Source: DATECU01 sp035286745 (GTDB taxonomy: Bacteria > Acidobacteriota > Vicinamibacteria > Fen-336). From it: DNA of 19,577 nt. Both the position numbers and the translations under genes were made by a program. The stretch spans positions 1-19,577 of the forward strand of contig DATECU010000190.1 of assembly GCA_035286745.1 (NCBI GenBank). Direction: 5' to 3'. Below the pieces are notes generated by a model. That model had not been told where the DNA came from. It was given only the letters and a program-made list of their open reading frames with translations, and did no database searches. This document shows, in pieces, positions 1 to 8,118 of the stretch. Numbering within the stretch: position 1 is the stretch's first letter; each line of letters starts with the position of its first letter.

Positions 1-1837
1 ACCCAAGGGGCTCAAGCCCGCGACCACCCTGGAGATAACGGATCCCAACGGTGTGGTCCTCAGCAACCAGAACCTCACCTTCCACCCGGCGGTCGATCCC
101 AACGCGGACCCCGCGGACTACTCCATCACCTGGGCCGGACCTTGGACCACCGACCCGAACAACCCCAAGTCCTACCTTTACCTCGGGAACTACCGGATCG
201 TGGTGAAGGGCGTAAGCCAGGATGACTCGCCCCTCGAGAGCGCGCCTTACGACAAGGTGAGCCTCGTGGAGGTGAAGAAGGTCGAGCTGGCGGAGTGCGG
301 ATCGGCTGGTCTCCCGTCGTGTCAGGACGGCGGCGTCCGCCTCGCGGAAAACGAGGACTCCAACGGGAACCCGATGCCTGGTGGGGGCAAGGCCGCCTTC
401 CCCGACGGAACCGAGCCGACGCAAACCCAGCCAAACCCCGACTATCGAAGGACCGTCTTGCTGAGGGCGGAACTCGAGCCGAACCTGGGCCCGGACGCGG
501 GCCAGGTGACGGTCCACTTCCGCTCGATCGACGTAGACGACCCTTCGGCCCAGGCCGCTGGCAGCCCCATCGACGATGACACCGTGGCTACCAGCTCGGC
601 CGACAACAGGAACGAGACGGCGACACTTGTGACGTCCGCTACGGCCTCGCCCGACCAAGGGGGCGCGGCGATCACCTACTTGAAGGTCTCGACGCAGCAG
701 GAGAACAACTACCGCCTGGCGGCTTCGACGCATGAGCCGTGGCTGGCGACACTCTGCGGGGTTGTCTCAAGCGGCGATGGGGCTGTCCAGAAGACGCCCT
801 GCAGTCCTGGTGTGCCCGCTGTGCCTCTGCCGTCCGACGACGGCCGCCAGGTCTCGGACATGCTCACGGTCTGGAGAACGCTCCACCTCGAGGTGGATGC
901 CCTCGTGTCCCAGGATCCCGCCGCGGACCAGGCGGCGATGGACATCAGGGACAACCACACCCGTTTGTGGAGGAACCGCCTGCGGGACGACTCGCGACCC
1001 TTCTTCGACGGCGGCCATCCCAACCGCGACGACTGGGTTGGAGCGAATGTCTCGCTCGGTTTCCATGCCAGCGACTGGTACGACGCTACCGACAACACGG
1101 ATCGCGACGTCCGAGTCAATGTCGCGACTGGTCAGCCGGATCTCCTGAATGGCCAACGGGACCGGGACATCACGGACCGCTCCTACATCCTTCGCGATGA
1201 TGAGATCGCCTCACTGGACCGTAGCCAGTCGTGTGGGCCGACCACGTGTGTGGCTGACTACTCGCTCGCGACCGACATCTTCGCGAGGGCCTATATCCGG
1301 CTGTTGCCGGTCGTGCAGTTCGACGTCGACGCGACGATACCGTTCGTGATCGTGGACCATCGAAACATCACGAGCAACTTCAGCCTTCCGAACCAGGTGC
1401 CCTCGTCGCGCACGTTCTGGGCGACGCACCTGGTCTCGGCCTTCGACGGCAATGCTGCCAGCGATCTCGATCCGCGACCCCTCAGGGGGAGCTTCGCGAT
1501 CAACCTGGGACTCACCACAGTCGGTGCTCCCCTTAACGACGGTCGTCACAAGCTGAAGTCGACCGTCTTCATCGAGACGATCAGAGACACCTACGAGAAG
1601 CCTCCGACCGGCGGGGTCGGTGGTGCGCCACTGGTCCTGTCGCCCGAGGTCAATAGGCGAGTTACGGCTCACGAGATCCTCCATACCTTTGGCATCGTCC
1701 ACGATGCACCGATCATGTGCGCCGAGATCAACATCCAGAACAACACGGTGGGAGGCACGGTGACGGACGACCACATCCATGCGCTCCGAAGCGCCGAGCG
1801 ACCGGTGATGCCACCCCACAACGACCCTTGCCCATGA
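1..1837 (+). CDS. Metzincin-type zinc metalloprotease, 5'-truncated by window edge
   Basis: The reading frame is open from nt 2 to the TGA at 1835-1837 (611 codons), so the true start and any signal peptide lie outside the window; the GTG at 53 is only the first start-like codon. Near the C-terminus, nt 1670-1705 encode HEILHTFGIVHD, which fits HExxHxxGxxH(D). Its three His would bind zinc and its Glu would be the general base. Five residues after the third His comes IMC, which can serve as the Met-turn that defines metzincins; that spacing is short compared with many families. The rest is Thr/Asp/Asn-rich and beta-like, without membrane spans, as in secreted multidomain proteases with Ig-like N-terminal modules. 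A conserved-looking stretch, LTVWRTLHLEVDAL (about nt 863-904), lies between these and the catalytic part. An extracellular or cell-surface peptidase is inferred; the substrate is unknown. The protein ends only about 40 residues after the Met-turn. The next gene follows after 36 bp. Confidence 0.8.
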   Translation, partial: PKGLKPATTLEITDPNGVVLSNQNLTFHPAVDPNADPADYSITWAGPWTTDPNNPKSYLYLGNYRIVVKGVSQDDSPLESAPYDKVSLVEVKKVELAECGSAGLPSCQDGGVRLAENEDSNGNPMPGGGKAAFPDGTEPTQTQPNPDYRRTVLLRAELEPNLGPDAGQVTVHFRSIDVDDPSAQAAGSPIDDDTVATSSADNRNETATLVTSATASPDQGGAAITYLKVSTQQENNYRLAASTHEPWLATLCGVVSSGDGAVQKTPCSPGVPAVPLPSDDGRQVSDMLTVWRTLHLEVDALVSQDPAADQAAMDIRDNHTRLWRNRLRDDSRPFFDGGHPNRDDWVGANVSLGFHASDWYDATDNTDRDVRVNVATGQPDLLNGQRDRDITDRSYILRDDEIASLDRSQSCGPTTCVADYSLATDIFARAYIRLLPVVQFDVDATIPFVIVDHRNITSNFSLPNQVPSSRTFWATHLVSAFDGNAASDLDPRPLRGSFAINLGLTTVGAPLNDGRHKLKSTVFIETIRDTYEKPPTGGVGGAPLVLSPEVNRRVTAHEILHTFGIVHDAPIMCAEINIQNNTVGGTVTDDHIHALRSAERPVMPPHNDPCP

Positions 1838-1873
1838 CGACGCGGTCGAAGGAACCGAGATAGGAGACAGGCC

Positions 1874-2773
1874 ATGCTGCCCCTTGTGTTTGCATCGACA
1901 CTGCTTGCCGCCGCCGTGAGCAACGAGGCCGAGGTTCTCCGGCTGAAGCTGTCAGCGCCCGCGGAGCTTTCGGTGGGGGAGCCCATGAAGCTGACAGTCG
2001 AGTGGTCGACGACTCGGCCGATCGAGGTCGTGACGGCGAAAGCCCAGGTCTGGCTCGACGATGGCATGGGCTTTCGCCCCTATCACGAGACGAGCTTTGG
2101 GACGGGCTCAACCGTTCACTTCCCAGAGCTGATCACGCCTTCCGCGACGATCGTCACGGAGCATGTCATCGCCGTGTCGGGTTATGCGGCTGGGCCGGAC
2201 GAGAAGCACTTCGCTCTGGCTTTCCCGCGTGCCGGTCGCTATCAGGTCAAGGTGCAGTACAAGGACGCGGTTTCGAACGTGGCGGCCATCAGAGTCGTCC
2301 TGCCGAAGGGAAAGGACGCGGAGCTCCTCAGCCGCTATCTTCTGCACCGCCCGGAGCTACTGTCGGAATGGGGTCTCATAGAGGACTTTGGGGCGAGCGT
2401 CTTGGAGCAGGCGCTTCAGGAACACAGGGGCAGTCGGTATCTGGCCCACTCAAAGGTCCTTCTGTGGAAAACGAGGCTTGAAGAGGCCCGAGCTTCGGAT
2501 CGACGCATCGGAGCGAAGCTGACCGAGGGCAAGGTCTCGCGCCTCCTGGAGGAGATGGGAACCGATGACCTCGAGGATTCGCCATTCGAGGAGGATCGCC
2601 TCCTCTTGCTGGCTGAGACGGCCGCTGCTGTCGGCGACCGAGCGAAGGCCCGGGCGTCCTATGAGAGGATCCTCGCGAAGCACCCGAAGAGCCATGCAGC
2701 AATGAAGGCCAAGCGGTGGATGGCGGACGAAGAAGCAATGGCCGCCGATCGCGAGGAAGCGGTGGTGAAGTAG
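1874..2773 (+). CDS. Exported protein of unknown function, paralogue of the 3171-4124 gene
   Basis: I do not recognise a named family. The 299-residue product begins with a short hydrophobic signal peptide (MLPLVFASTLLAAAVS). Residues about 20-145 look like a beta-sandwich (SVGEPMKLTVEW near the start, FPRAGRYQVKVQY near the end). The second half is helical and charged and ends with a TPR-like helical pair around GDRAKARASYERILAKHPKS. The start is supported by AGGAG at 1862-1866, seven bases before the ATG. The same layout and several matching motifs recur in the gene at 3171, so the two are probably a diverged tandem duplication. The gene lies 36 bp downstream of the metzincin protease and is probably cotranscribed with it. 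A periplasmic or surface role is inferred from the signal peptide; a partner, substrate or inhibitor of the protease is possible but nothing in the sequence proves it. Confidence 0.75.
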   Translation: MLPLVFASTLLAAAVSNEAEVLRLKLSAPAELSVGEPMKLTVEWSTTRPIEVVTAKAQVWLDDGMGFRPYHETSFGTGSTVHFPELITPSATIVTEHVIAVSGYAAGPDEKHFALAFPRAGRYQVKVQYKDAVSNVAAIRVVLPKGKDAELLSRYLLHRPELLSEWGLIEDFGASVLEQALQEHRGSRYLAHSKVLLWKTRLEEARASDRRIGAKLTEGKVSRLLEEMGTDDLEDSPFEEDRLLLLAETAAAVGDRAKARASYERILAKHPKSHAAMKAKRWMADEEAMAADREEAVVK

Positions 2774-3170
2774 GGACCGGTGGCTCCTGATGTGCTCCTG
2801 AGCTTTCACAAGGAGGCGGCCGGGGCACCGCGCCCTACAACCTGGCGCTCGGGGGCAAGCGCATCGCCGCGGCCGCCCGACCGGCGCGATGGCTCGGCTC
2901 GGGAGGCACCCGCTCCGCACGGAGGGCTCGGCTGGAGGCGTTGCTCGTTCCGGGGCTGATTGCTCCACGCTGACCGCTCTCCTTCCTCGCACCGCCGCTG
3001 TTCTTGGAGGCCCGCGGTACGCTGCTGGGCGTGCTGGCCATGGTGCCCGACGAGAACGCAGCTTTCTGAGCTCCGCGACATCGAACAACCGGAGTTCCCG
3101 CGGAAGGGCGAGGCCATCTGCAGCCCGACCATGCGCCCCCCAGACTGTTGCCCGAAACCGTGAGGTTCTC
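2774..3170 (+). other. Gene-free stretch with broken coding-like fragments (possible decayed gene)
   Basis: No intact gene is supported in these 397 bp. One frame from about 2821 reads RGTAPYNLALGGKRIAAAA with almost every codon ending in G or C, as in real genes here. It stops at TGA 2971-2973, resumes as LEARGTLLGVLAMVPDENAAF, then stops at TGA 3067-3069. A different frame continues with LSELRDIEQPEFPRKGEAI and stops at 3161-3163, just before the next gene. This pattern could be a gene fragment broken by a stop and a frameshift, but it could also be chance in GC-rich DNA. The frame of the downstream gene also stays open back to 2889, but that extension is Arg/Ala/Ser-rich and does not look like protein. 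No terminator or promoter stands out. Confidence 0.3.
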
Positions 3171-4124
3171 ATGACAAGCATGCTGCTCCTCCTCCTGGCG
3201 GCCAGTTCTGGTCTGACACTGCATCTGACGCCAGAACAGAACGAGATTCTCGTCGGCGAGCCACTTCGTCTCAACCTAACGTGGCACGTGACTCGTACGC
3301 TTCAGCTGCCCGCCGAAGTCGGGGCTGGCAGCTGGAGCTACGACTACCTTGAGATCTGGGCGAACGGCCCAGGCGGTCGCCGCCAATACCGGGAGGCCGC
3401 AGCCGCGCTCGAGGACAGAGTCATCGTCTCGTCGCCGACGCCGGCAGGGAGCCAGTGCGTCTCGGAACTGCTGCTGTTCTACGGATACGGAGCAGATGCC
3501 CGGGAGAGACCCGAGTTCCTGTTTCCAGCGCCAGGCACGTACACGCTGATGGTGCGGTACCCAGACGACAAGAACCCAGCGGAATCCAACACCGTCACCG
3601 TCCGCGTGAAGGAGCCGGAAGGTGGAGACCGCGCAGTCCTCGAAGCGCTGAAGAACGACCCCTTCGACATCAAGTTGGGTGGCCCCATGACGAAGGCGCT
3701 ACTTGAGAAGCACCCGGACAGCCACTACCTGCGCTTGGCAAAGATCACCCGCTACCGCGACCGAGAGAGCCGCCTGAGGGAGCGCCGCGATCCCGAAACT
3801 GGAGCCCCGCTGGCCAACGTGTCGTCCGAGGAGTTGGGGGCCCTGGTCAAGGATCTCTCTCGGCGTATGACCGCGGACCTAAAGCAAGAGAAAGACTGGG
3901 GTGCCTGGGAGGATGTCCGTCTTGGCATGTTGGTCGAGCATGCCAAACGCGGAGACGACGCCGAAGACGCTGCTGCGGCCAAGAGGGAGTTGTTCGAGCG
4001 GTTTCCGAAGTCGCGAGTCGCGGATCACATCCGCGACCGCGAAGCGAAGGATCTGGAGGACGAGTACGACGAAGAGGACGGGGAGGAGCCTCGACCGCAG
4101 CCGACCCCGAAGCCGAAGCAGTAG
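3171..4124 (+). CDS. Exported protein of unknown function, paralogue of the 1874-2773 gene
   Basis: The product is 317 residues from the ATG at 3171; a second in-frame ATG lies at 3180. I chose 3171 because GAGGT at 3162-3166 precedes it and because a signal peptide (MTSMLLLLLAASSG) starts there; the longer open frame upstream has noncoding-type composition. It shares its plan with the 1874 gene: VGEPLRLNLTW against VGEPMKLTVEW, then FPAPGTYTLMVRYPD against FPRAGRYQVKVQYKD. Later come HPDSHYLRLAK against HRGSRYLAHSK, and a C-terminal PKS motif in a helical segment. It differs in having an acidic tail (about residues 295-308, Asp/Glu-rich) ending in PQPTPKPKQ. No catalytic motif is visible. 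An exported protein with an Ig-like N-terminal domain and a helical C-terminal domain is the most that can be claimed. Confidence 0.75.
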   Translation: MTSMLLLLLAASSGLTLHLTPEQNEILVGEPLRLNLTWHVTRTLQLPAEVGAGSWSYDYLEIWANGPGGRRQYREAAAALEDRVIVSSPTPAGSQCVSELLLFYGYGADARERPEFLFPAPGTYTLMVRYPDDKNPAESNTVTVRVKEPEGGDRAVLEALKNDPFDIKLGGPMTKALLEKHPDSHYLRLAKITRYRDRESRLRERRDPETGAPLANVSSEELGALVKDLSRRMTADLKQEKDWGAWEDVRLGMLVEHAKRGDDAEDAAAAKRELFERFPKSRVADHIRDREAKDLEDEYDEEDGEEPRPQPTPKPKQ

Positions 4125-4334
4125 GCGCTGGGCTGGCGGCGGGTCCCTTGAGAGCCTGTCTGGCGCGACGCCGTCCAGGCAACAGCGCGCCGCGGTGGCT
4201 CCTGATCGTCTACCGCGCTGATCCTCGGCCACTTTGCTGCCTTGGTGCTTCGGTGCGCGCCGCGGTCGTCCTCCCAAGGACGGCGGGGGCGCCTGGCGTT
4301 CTGGAACGGGCCGAGCATTGGGGGTAGCGCGACC

Positions 4335-4820
4335 ATGTGTCCGCGAGTGAGCGTCGCCAATTGGGCATTCGTTGTCTCGGCAGGCCTGGCGGCTTCCGTG
4401 GGGTGCGCCACGCACAGGTTCTTCCCTCAGGGGTTGCCCGTGCCCGAAGGTGACGCGCTGCTCGTTGCCGAGCTGGCTCTGGAGCACGAGATGCGGAAGC
4501 CCTCGATAGCGCCGAGAGCTACGCCCGACTACCTCTACGTTCGCATTGGCGAGCGCCCCGCGCCGAGAGCCCTTCTCCGGCGCGTTCCGGTGGTCGCGCC
4601 ATTTCGGCTGCGCCCAGACCCAGTCCGCCGGCCCGATGATGGCCACTGCGTCCAGGTGGACGTTCGGGGCGGAACAGAGGCCGGCACCCTGCGGGCAGAC
4701 GTCGTCTACGGTCACGACCACCCGCGTTGGATTACCCTGGACCACCACGGTTCCTTCTTCATCTTCCACAAGGCTGGGACTGAATGGCAGCTGGTTCGGT
4801 CGGGGGGGTGGGTCGATTGA
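4335..4820 (+). CDS. Small predicted lipoprotein, unknown function
   Basis: The product is 161 residues from the ATG at 4335. The frame is open back to 4242, but the upstream part is Arg/Ser-rich and not signal-like, whereas 4335 gives a clean signal: hydrophobic residues about 8-22, then SVGC with Cys24 as a candidate lipidated residue. Ser at -3 is not the usual Leu/Val, so the lipobox is acceptable rather than strong. A G-run at 4320-4324 could act as a weak ribosome binding site. The mature part has mixed alpha/beta character, several Arg/Pro-rich turns and a C-terminal beta-like segment (GSFFIFHKAGTEWQLV). I recognise no family. About 210 bp with no visible feature separates it from the previous gene, so it may have its own promoter. 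It could be an outer-membrane or periplasmic lipoprotein linked to the exported proteins before it, judged only by proximity. Confidence 0.6.
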   Translation: MCPRVSVANWAFVVSAGLAASVGCATHRFFPQGLPVPEGDALLVAELALEHEMRKPSIAPRATPDYLYVRIGERPAPRALLRRVPVVAPFRLRPDPVRRPDDGHCVQVDVRGGTEAGTLRADVVYGHDHPRWITLDHHGSFFIFHKAGTEWQLVRSGGWVD

Positions 4821-4893
4821 GCCCCAGGGGGGACGGCGCGCCGGTCGCCTCCTCCCGGACCGCATTGCAGGTCGGCAACGCCCCCCACCGTCT

Positions 4894-4922
4894 TTGACAC
4901 CATCCCCCCAGGCGACTACGCT
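4894..4922 (+). promoter_or_regulatory. Sigma70-type promoter for nfeD-slipin operon, probably leaderless
   Basis: TTGACA at 4894-4899 is a perfect -35 box. After exactly 17 bp comes TACGCT (4917-4922), which keeps the three most conserved -10 positions (TAnnnT). The expected transcription start is about 4929-4930, only four or five bases before the ATG at 4934, and there is no Shine-Dalgarno sequence. This suggests a leaderless or nearly leaderless mRNA. Confidence 0.55.
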
Positions 4923-4933
4923 TGAGTCTCACC

Positions 4934-6205
4934 ATGCGGTCCCTCCTCGTGGGCTCGGTCATCCTCGCCGCGGGCGTCGTCCCGGCGCGGGCCGACATCC
5001 CGGTGGTCGACGTCTCCGGCGTCATCCACGCCGTGACGGCGAGCCACGTCACCGCCGCCATCGAACGCGCCGACAGCACGGCAGCGCCCCTCTTGATCCT
5101 CCGCATGGACACCCCCGGCGGCCTCGACACCTCGATGCGGCAGATCATTGACCGCATGCTCAACTGCAAGACGCCGGTGGTGGTCTTCGTTGGACCGTCG
5201 GGGGCGCGGGCGGCCTCGGCGGGCTTCGTGATCGCGATGGCGGCGGACGTGGCGGCCATGGCCCCGGGGACCAACCTGGGGGCGGCGCACCCGGTGAGCA
5301 GCATGGGCGCCATGGACGAGGTGATGAAGAAGAAGGTCTCGGAAGACGCGGCCGCCTACGTGCGGAGCAAGGCGGAGCGCCGGGGCCGCAACGTGTCGCT
5401 GGCCGAGAAGGCGGTGATCGAGAGCCGGTCCTTCACCGAGAAGGAGGCTCTGGATCAGAAGCTGATCGACCTGGTGGTGAAGGACATTCCGGAGCTGCTG
5501 ACCACGCTCGAAGGACGGGAGATCCGGCGCTTCGACGGCAGCAAGCTCACGCTCCGCCTGGCCGGCCACAAGACGGTGGCGGTGGACCTGAACTGGCGGC
5601 AGGGGATCCTGGCGGCCATCGCCCGCCCCGAGGTCCTGTTCCTGCTGCTCCTCGGCGCCCTGGCCGGTCTGGGCGCCGAGCTGTCGCACCCGGGCACGCT
5701 GTTTCCGGGGATCCTGGGCACCTTCTGCTTGATCCTCTTCCTGTTTGCGAGCCAGATCATCCCCATCAACTGGGCCGGCGTGCTGCTCATCCTGCTGGCG
5801 GTCGGGCTGTTCGCGGCCGAGGTGAAGATCACCTCCTACGGCCTGCTGACCACCGCGGGTATAGTCGCCATGGTGCTGGGCGCCATGATGCTGGTGGACG
5901 CGCCGATCCCGGAGATGCGCATCCGCTGGACCACCCTGGTTCCGGCCTCCCTGTTGATGGCCGCGGGGACCATCGGTTTGGTGCGCCTGGTGATCCAGGC
6001 CCAGTTGCGCCGGCCCCAGACCGGGGTGGAGGGGCTGATCGGCCAGGCGGCTCGGGCGGAGACGGCGCTGGCGCCCAACGGCTGGGTGACGGTTCAGGGC
6101 GAGAGCTGGCGGGCGCTGATCGAGAGTGGTGCGGCCGCCGCCGGCGAGATGGTGGTGGTAACGTCCGTTGAGGGCCTGCTGCTTCGGGTCCGGAAGGGGG
6201 TCTGA
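4934..6205 (+). CDS. nfeD: NfeD family membrane-bound serine protease (ClpP class)
   Basis: The 423-residue protein has the full-length NfeD plan. A signal peptide (residues 1-20) is followed by a ClpP-like protease domain (about 22-215) and four to five membrane segments (about 230-355). A small OB-like NfeD domain forms the C-terminus (about 365-423). Ser95 in ARAASAG matches the position of the catalytic Ser of the archaeal homologue PH1510. A Lys among residues 132-134 (MKKKVSEDAAAYVRS) is the likely dyad partner. The family cleaves hydrophobic segments of stomatin-type partners and takes part in membrane quality control. The ATG at 4934 is preferred over a TTG at 4922 because the TTG overlaps the -10 box. 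The stop overlaps the ATG of the slipin gene by one base, so the two are translationally coupled, as expected for partner proteins. Confidence 0.93.
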   Translation: MRSLLVGSVILAAGVVPARADIPVVDVSGVIHAVTASHVTAAIERADSTAAPLLILRMDTPGGLDTSMRQIIDRMLNCKTPVVVFVGPSGARAASAGFVIAMAADVAAMAPGTNLGAAHPVSSMGAMDEVMKKKVSEDAAAYVRSKAERRGRNVSLAEKAVIESRSFTEKEALDQKLIDLVVKDIPELLTTLEGREIRRFDGSKLTLRLAGHKTVAVDLNWRQGILAAIARPEVLFLLLLGALAGLGAELSHPGTLFPGILGTFCLILFLFASQIIPINWAGVLLILLAVGLFAAEVKITSYGLLTTAGIVAMVLGAMMLVDAPIPEMRIRWTTLVPASLLMAAGTIGLVRLVIQAQLRRPQTGVEGLIGQAARAETALAPNGWVTVQGESWRALIESGAAAAGEMVVVTSVEGLLLRVRKGV

Positions 6206-6954
6206 TGGGCGGTCTCTACGTCGTCCTCTTCGTGGTGGTCTTCTGGCTGCTGCTGTCGGTCAAGATCCTGAACGAGTATGAGCGGGGCGTGATCTTCCGG
6301 CTGGGCAAGCTCCTGCCCAAGGCCAAAGGGCCTGGCCTGACCATCGTGGCCTGGCCCATCGACCGCATGACTCGGGTGTCCCTCCGCACGGTGGTCCTGG
6401 ACATACCGCCCCAGGACGTGATCACCCGTGACAACGTGAGCGTCAAGGTGAACGCGGTCGTCTACTTCCGGGTGGTGGATCCGGTGCGGGCGGTGGTCCA
6501 GATCGAGAACTTCCTCTACGCCACCAGCCAGGAGGCCCAGACCACGCTGCGCAGCATCCTGGGCCAGGCTCACCTGGACGAGCTGCTCGCCGAACGGGAG
6601 CGGCTCGGTCACATGGTCCAGGAGGTGATCGACCTGCACACCGATCCCTGGGGCATCAAGGTGGCCCAGGTGGCGGTAAAGGCGGTGGACCTGCCCCACG
6701 AGATGCAGCGGGCCATGGCCAAGCAGGCCGAGTCGGAGCGGGAGAAGCGGGCCAAGATCATCCACGCCTCGGGCGAGTTGGAGGCCAGCCGGCAGCTCAC
6801 GGATGCCGCGGAGACGCTTCAGTCGCAGCCGATGTCGATCCACCTCCGCTACCTGCAGACGCTGACCGAGATTGCCGCCGAGAAGAACTCGACCATCGTG
6901 TTCCCGATTCCCATCGAGCTTCTGAGGGTGTTCGCCGAGGGCGGCAAGAAATAG
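6205..6954 (+). CDS. Slipin (stomatin/SPFH-family membrane protein)
   Basis: The 249-residue protein starts with one membrane segment (about residues 3-19). It continues with ILNEYERGVIFRLGKLL, the usual entry into the SPFH/stomatin domain, which runs to about residue 185. A charged coiled-coil-like helix around residues 165-215 precedes a hydrophobic C-terminal motif (STIVFPIPIELLRVF). C-terminal regions of this type are the known cleavage target of NfeD proteases. Slipins oligomerise at the inner membrane and are thought to organise membrane microdomains. The ATG shares a base with the TGA of nfeD, and the next gene follows after 15 bp, so it sits inside an operon. QmcA-type SPFH proteins are the nearest well-known relatives; the neighbouring NfeD of the full-length type favours slipin. 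Confidence 0.93.
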   Translation: MGGLYVVLFVVVFWLLLSVKILNEYERGVIFRLGKLLPKAKGPGLTIVAWPIDRMTRVSLRTVVLDIPPQDVITRDNVSVKVNAVVYFRVVDPVRAVVQIENFLYATSQEAQTTLRSILGQAHLDELLAERERLGHMVQEVIDLHTDPWGIKVAQVAVKAVDLPHEMQRAMAKQAESEREKRAKIIHASGELEASRQLTDAAETLQSQPMSIHLRYLQTLTEIAAEKNSTIVFPIPIELLRVFAEGGKK

Positions 6955-6969
6955 GCCTTCAGGGAGCGG

Positions 6970-8115
6970 ATGTCCACCACTGACGAGTTCTTCGGCGACG
7001 ACGACCTCACCATCCGAGGTCAAATCGGGACCTCCAGCGTGCCGGAGCTGCTGCGCTCACTGCTCCAGAGCGGGGAGACGGGCATCCTGACCCTGCGCCA
7101 GGGCGAGATCACCAAGAGCATCTTCATTCATCAGGGCCGGGTGGTGTACGCCGCCAGCAACAGCCCCGACGAGCGGTTGGGCGAGAACCTGCTGCTCAGG
7201 GGCAAGATCACCGCCCGCCAGTACGTGGAGGCTTCCAAGCTGATCCGCCCCGGCCGCCGGCTGGGCGCCATCCTGGTGGAACTGGGGGCCCTCGATCCGG
7301 ACGAGCTGATCCCGGTGGTGGAGCACCAAACGAAAGAGGTCCTGATGGACCTCTTCGGCTGGACCCACGGCGAGTACGAGCTGATCATGAAGGCGGTCGA
7401 TCCCGACAACGTGATCAGCCTGAACATCTCGACCGAGAACCTGATCCTGGACGGCATCAGGCGCTGCCGGGCCTGGAGCCAGGTGATGCGCGGGCTGGGG
7501 GACATCGAGATCGTCCTCTATCCCACCGGCAACAGCGAGGTCCTCTACAAGCTGGACCTGGCCGGCGAGGAGCAGGAGGTCCTGTCCCACGTGAACGGCC
7601 GCTCCACCATCGAGCAGATCTGCGACGTGTCGTACCTCTCGAACTTCGAGACCTGTCGCATCCTGTGGGCCTTCCTGGTGCTGGGGCTGGTTCGCAAGGG
7701 ACGGCCGGACGAGGAGCGCCCCTCACACGTGGTCGACCGGGAACGGGAGATCGAGCTGGAAGACGTGGTCGAGAAGTACAACCAGATGTTCAACCGGATC
7801 TACAGCTTCATCCGCGGACGGGTCGGCGACCAGGTGGACGCCTTCATGGAGGACGCTCTGGAACAGGTGTCCCGGCAGTACGGCAGCCTGTTCGGCGGCG
7901 TCGACCTCAAACAGTACGGACGAGCTGATTTCGAGCAGATGCTCGCCAACGTGGCCGACTTGCCACCCGATCGGCGCCGGAACCTGATGGTGACGGGGTT
8001 GAACGAGCTCGTCTATGTGATCCAGTTCGCCATCCGGTCGAAGTTCGGCAAGCCGGAAGAGGCTGTGGTCTCGGGCATCATCAAGGACGGCTTCAGGAAG
8101 CTGGGGATGGGCTAG
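6970..8115 (+). CDS. DUF4388 (PATAN-type) domain protein
   Basis: The 381-residue protein has no signal peptide or membrane span and should be cytoplasmic. Residues about 10-140 match a DUF4388 domain: LTIRGQIGTSSVPELLRSLLQSGETGILTL is spread over its start, with GRVVYAAS and LGAILVELGAL further on. DUF4388 proteins are often attached to signalling domains in Acidobacteriota, Myxococcota and Deinococci. Residues about 200-250 look like a winged-helix-type segment (VLSHVNGRSTIEQICDVS). The last 120 residues form a helical domain I cannot name. AGGGAG at 6961-6966 lies close to the ATG. The 15-bp gap places it in the nfeD-slipin operon, so it may regulate or sense something for that membrane system, though only position supports this. 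Confidence 0.85.
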   Translation: MSTTDEFFGDDDLTIRGQIGTSSVPELLRSLLQSGETGILTLRQGEITKSIFIHQGRVVYAASNSPDERLGENLLLRGKITARQYVEASKLIRPGRRLGAILVELGALDPDELIPVVEHQTKEVLMDLFGWTHGEYELIMKAVDPDNVISLNISTENLILDGIRRCRAWSQVMRGLGDIEIVLYPTGNSEVLYKLDLAGEEQEVLSHVNGRSTIEQICDVSYLSNFETCRILWAFLVLGLVRKGRPDEERPSHVVDREREIELEDVVEKYNQMFNRIYSFIRGRVGDQVDAFMEDALEQVSRQYGSLFGGVDLKQYGRADFEQMLANVADLPPDRRRNLMVTGLNELVYVIQFAIRSKFGKPEEAVVSGIIKDGFRKLGMG

Positions 8116-8118
8116 GGC

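Noticed and set aside
2889..3170. Upstream extension of the 3171 gene to an earlier start
   Set aside because: The extension is Arg/Ala/Ser-rich and would bury a clear signal peptide that begins at 3171.
2779..4206. Shared 13-mer GGTGGCTCCTGAT after both paralogue genes (2779 and 4194 regions)
   Set aside because: A few exact 13-mer repeats are expected by chance in 20 kb of biased sequence, and the flanks do not match.
4922..4933. TTG at 4922 as the nfeD start
   Set aside because: It overlaps the -10 box of the predicted promoter and would lie upstream of the transcription start; ATG 4934 gives a normal signal peptide.
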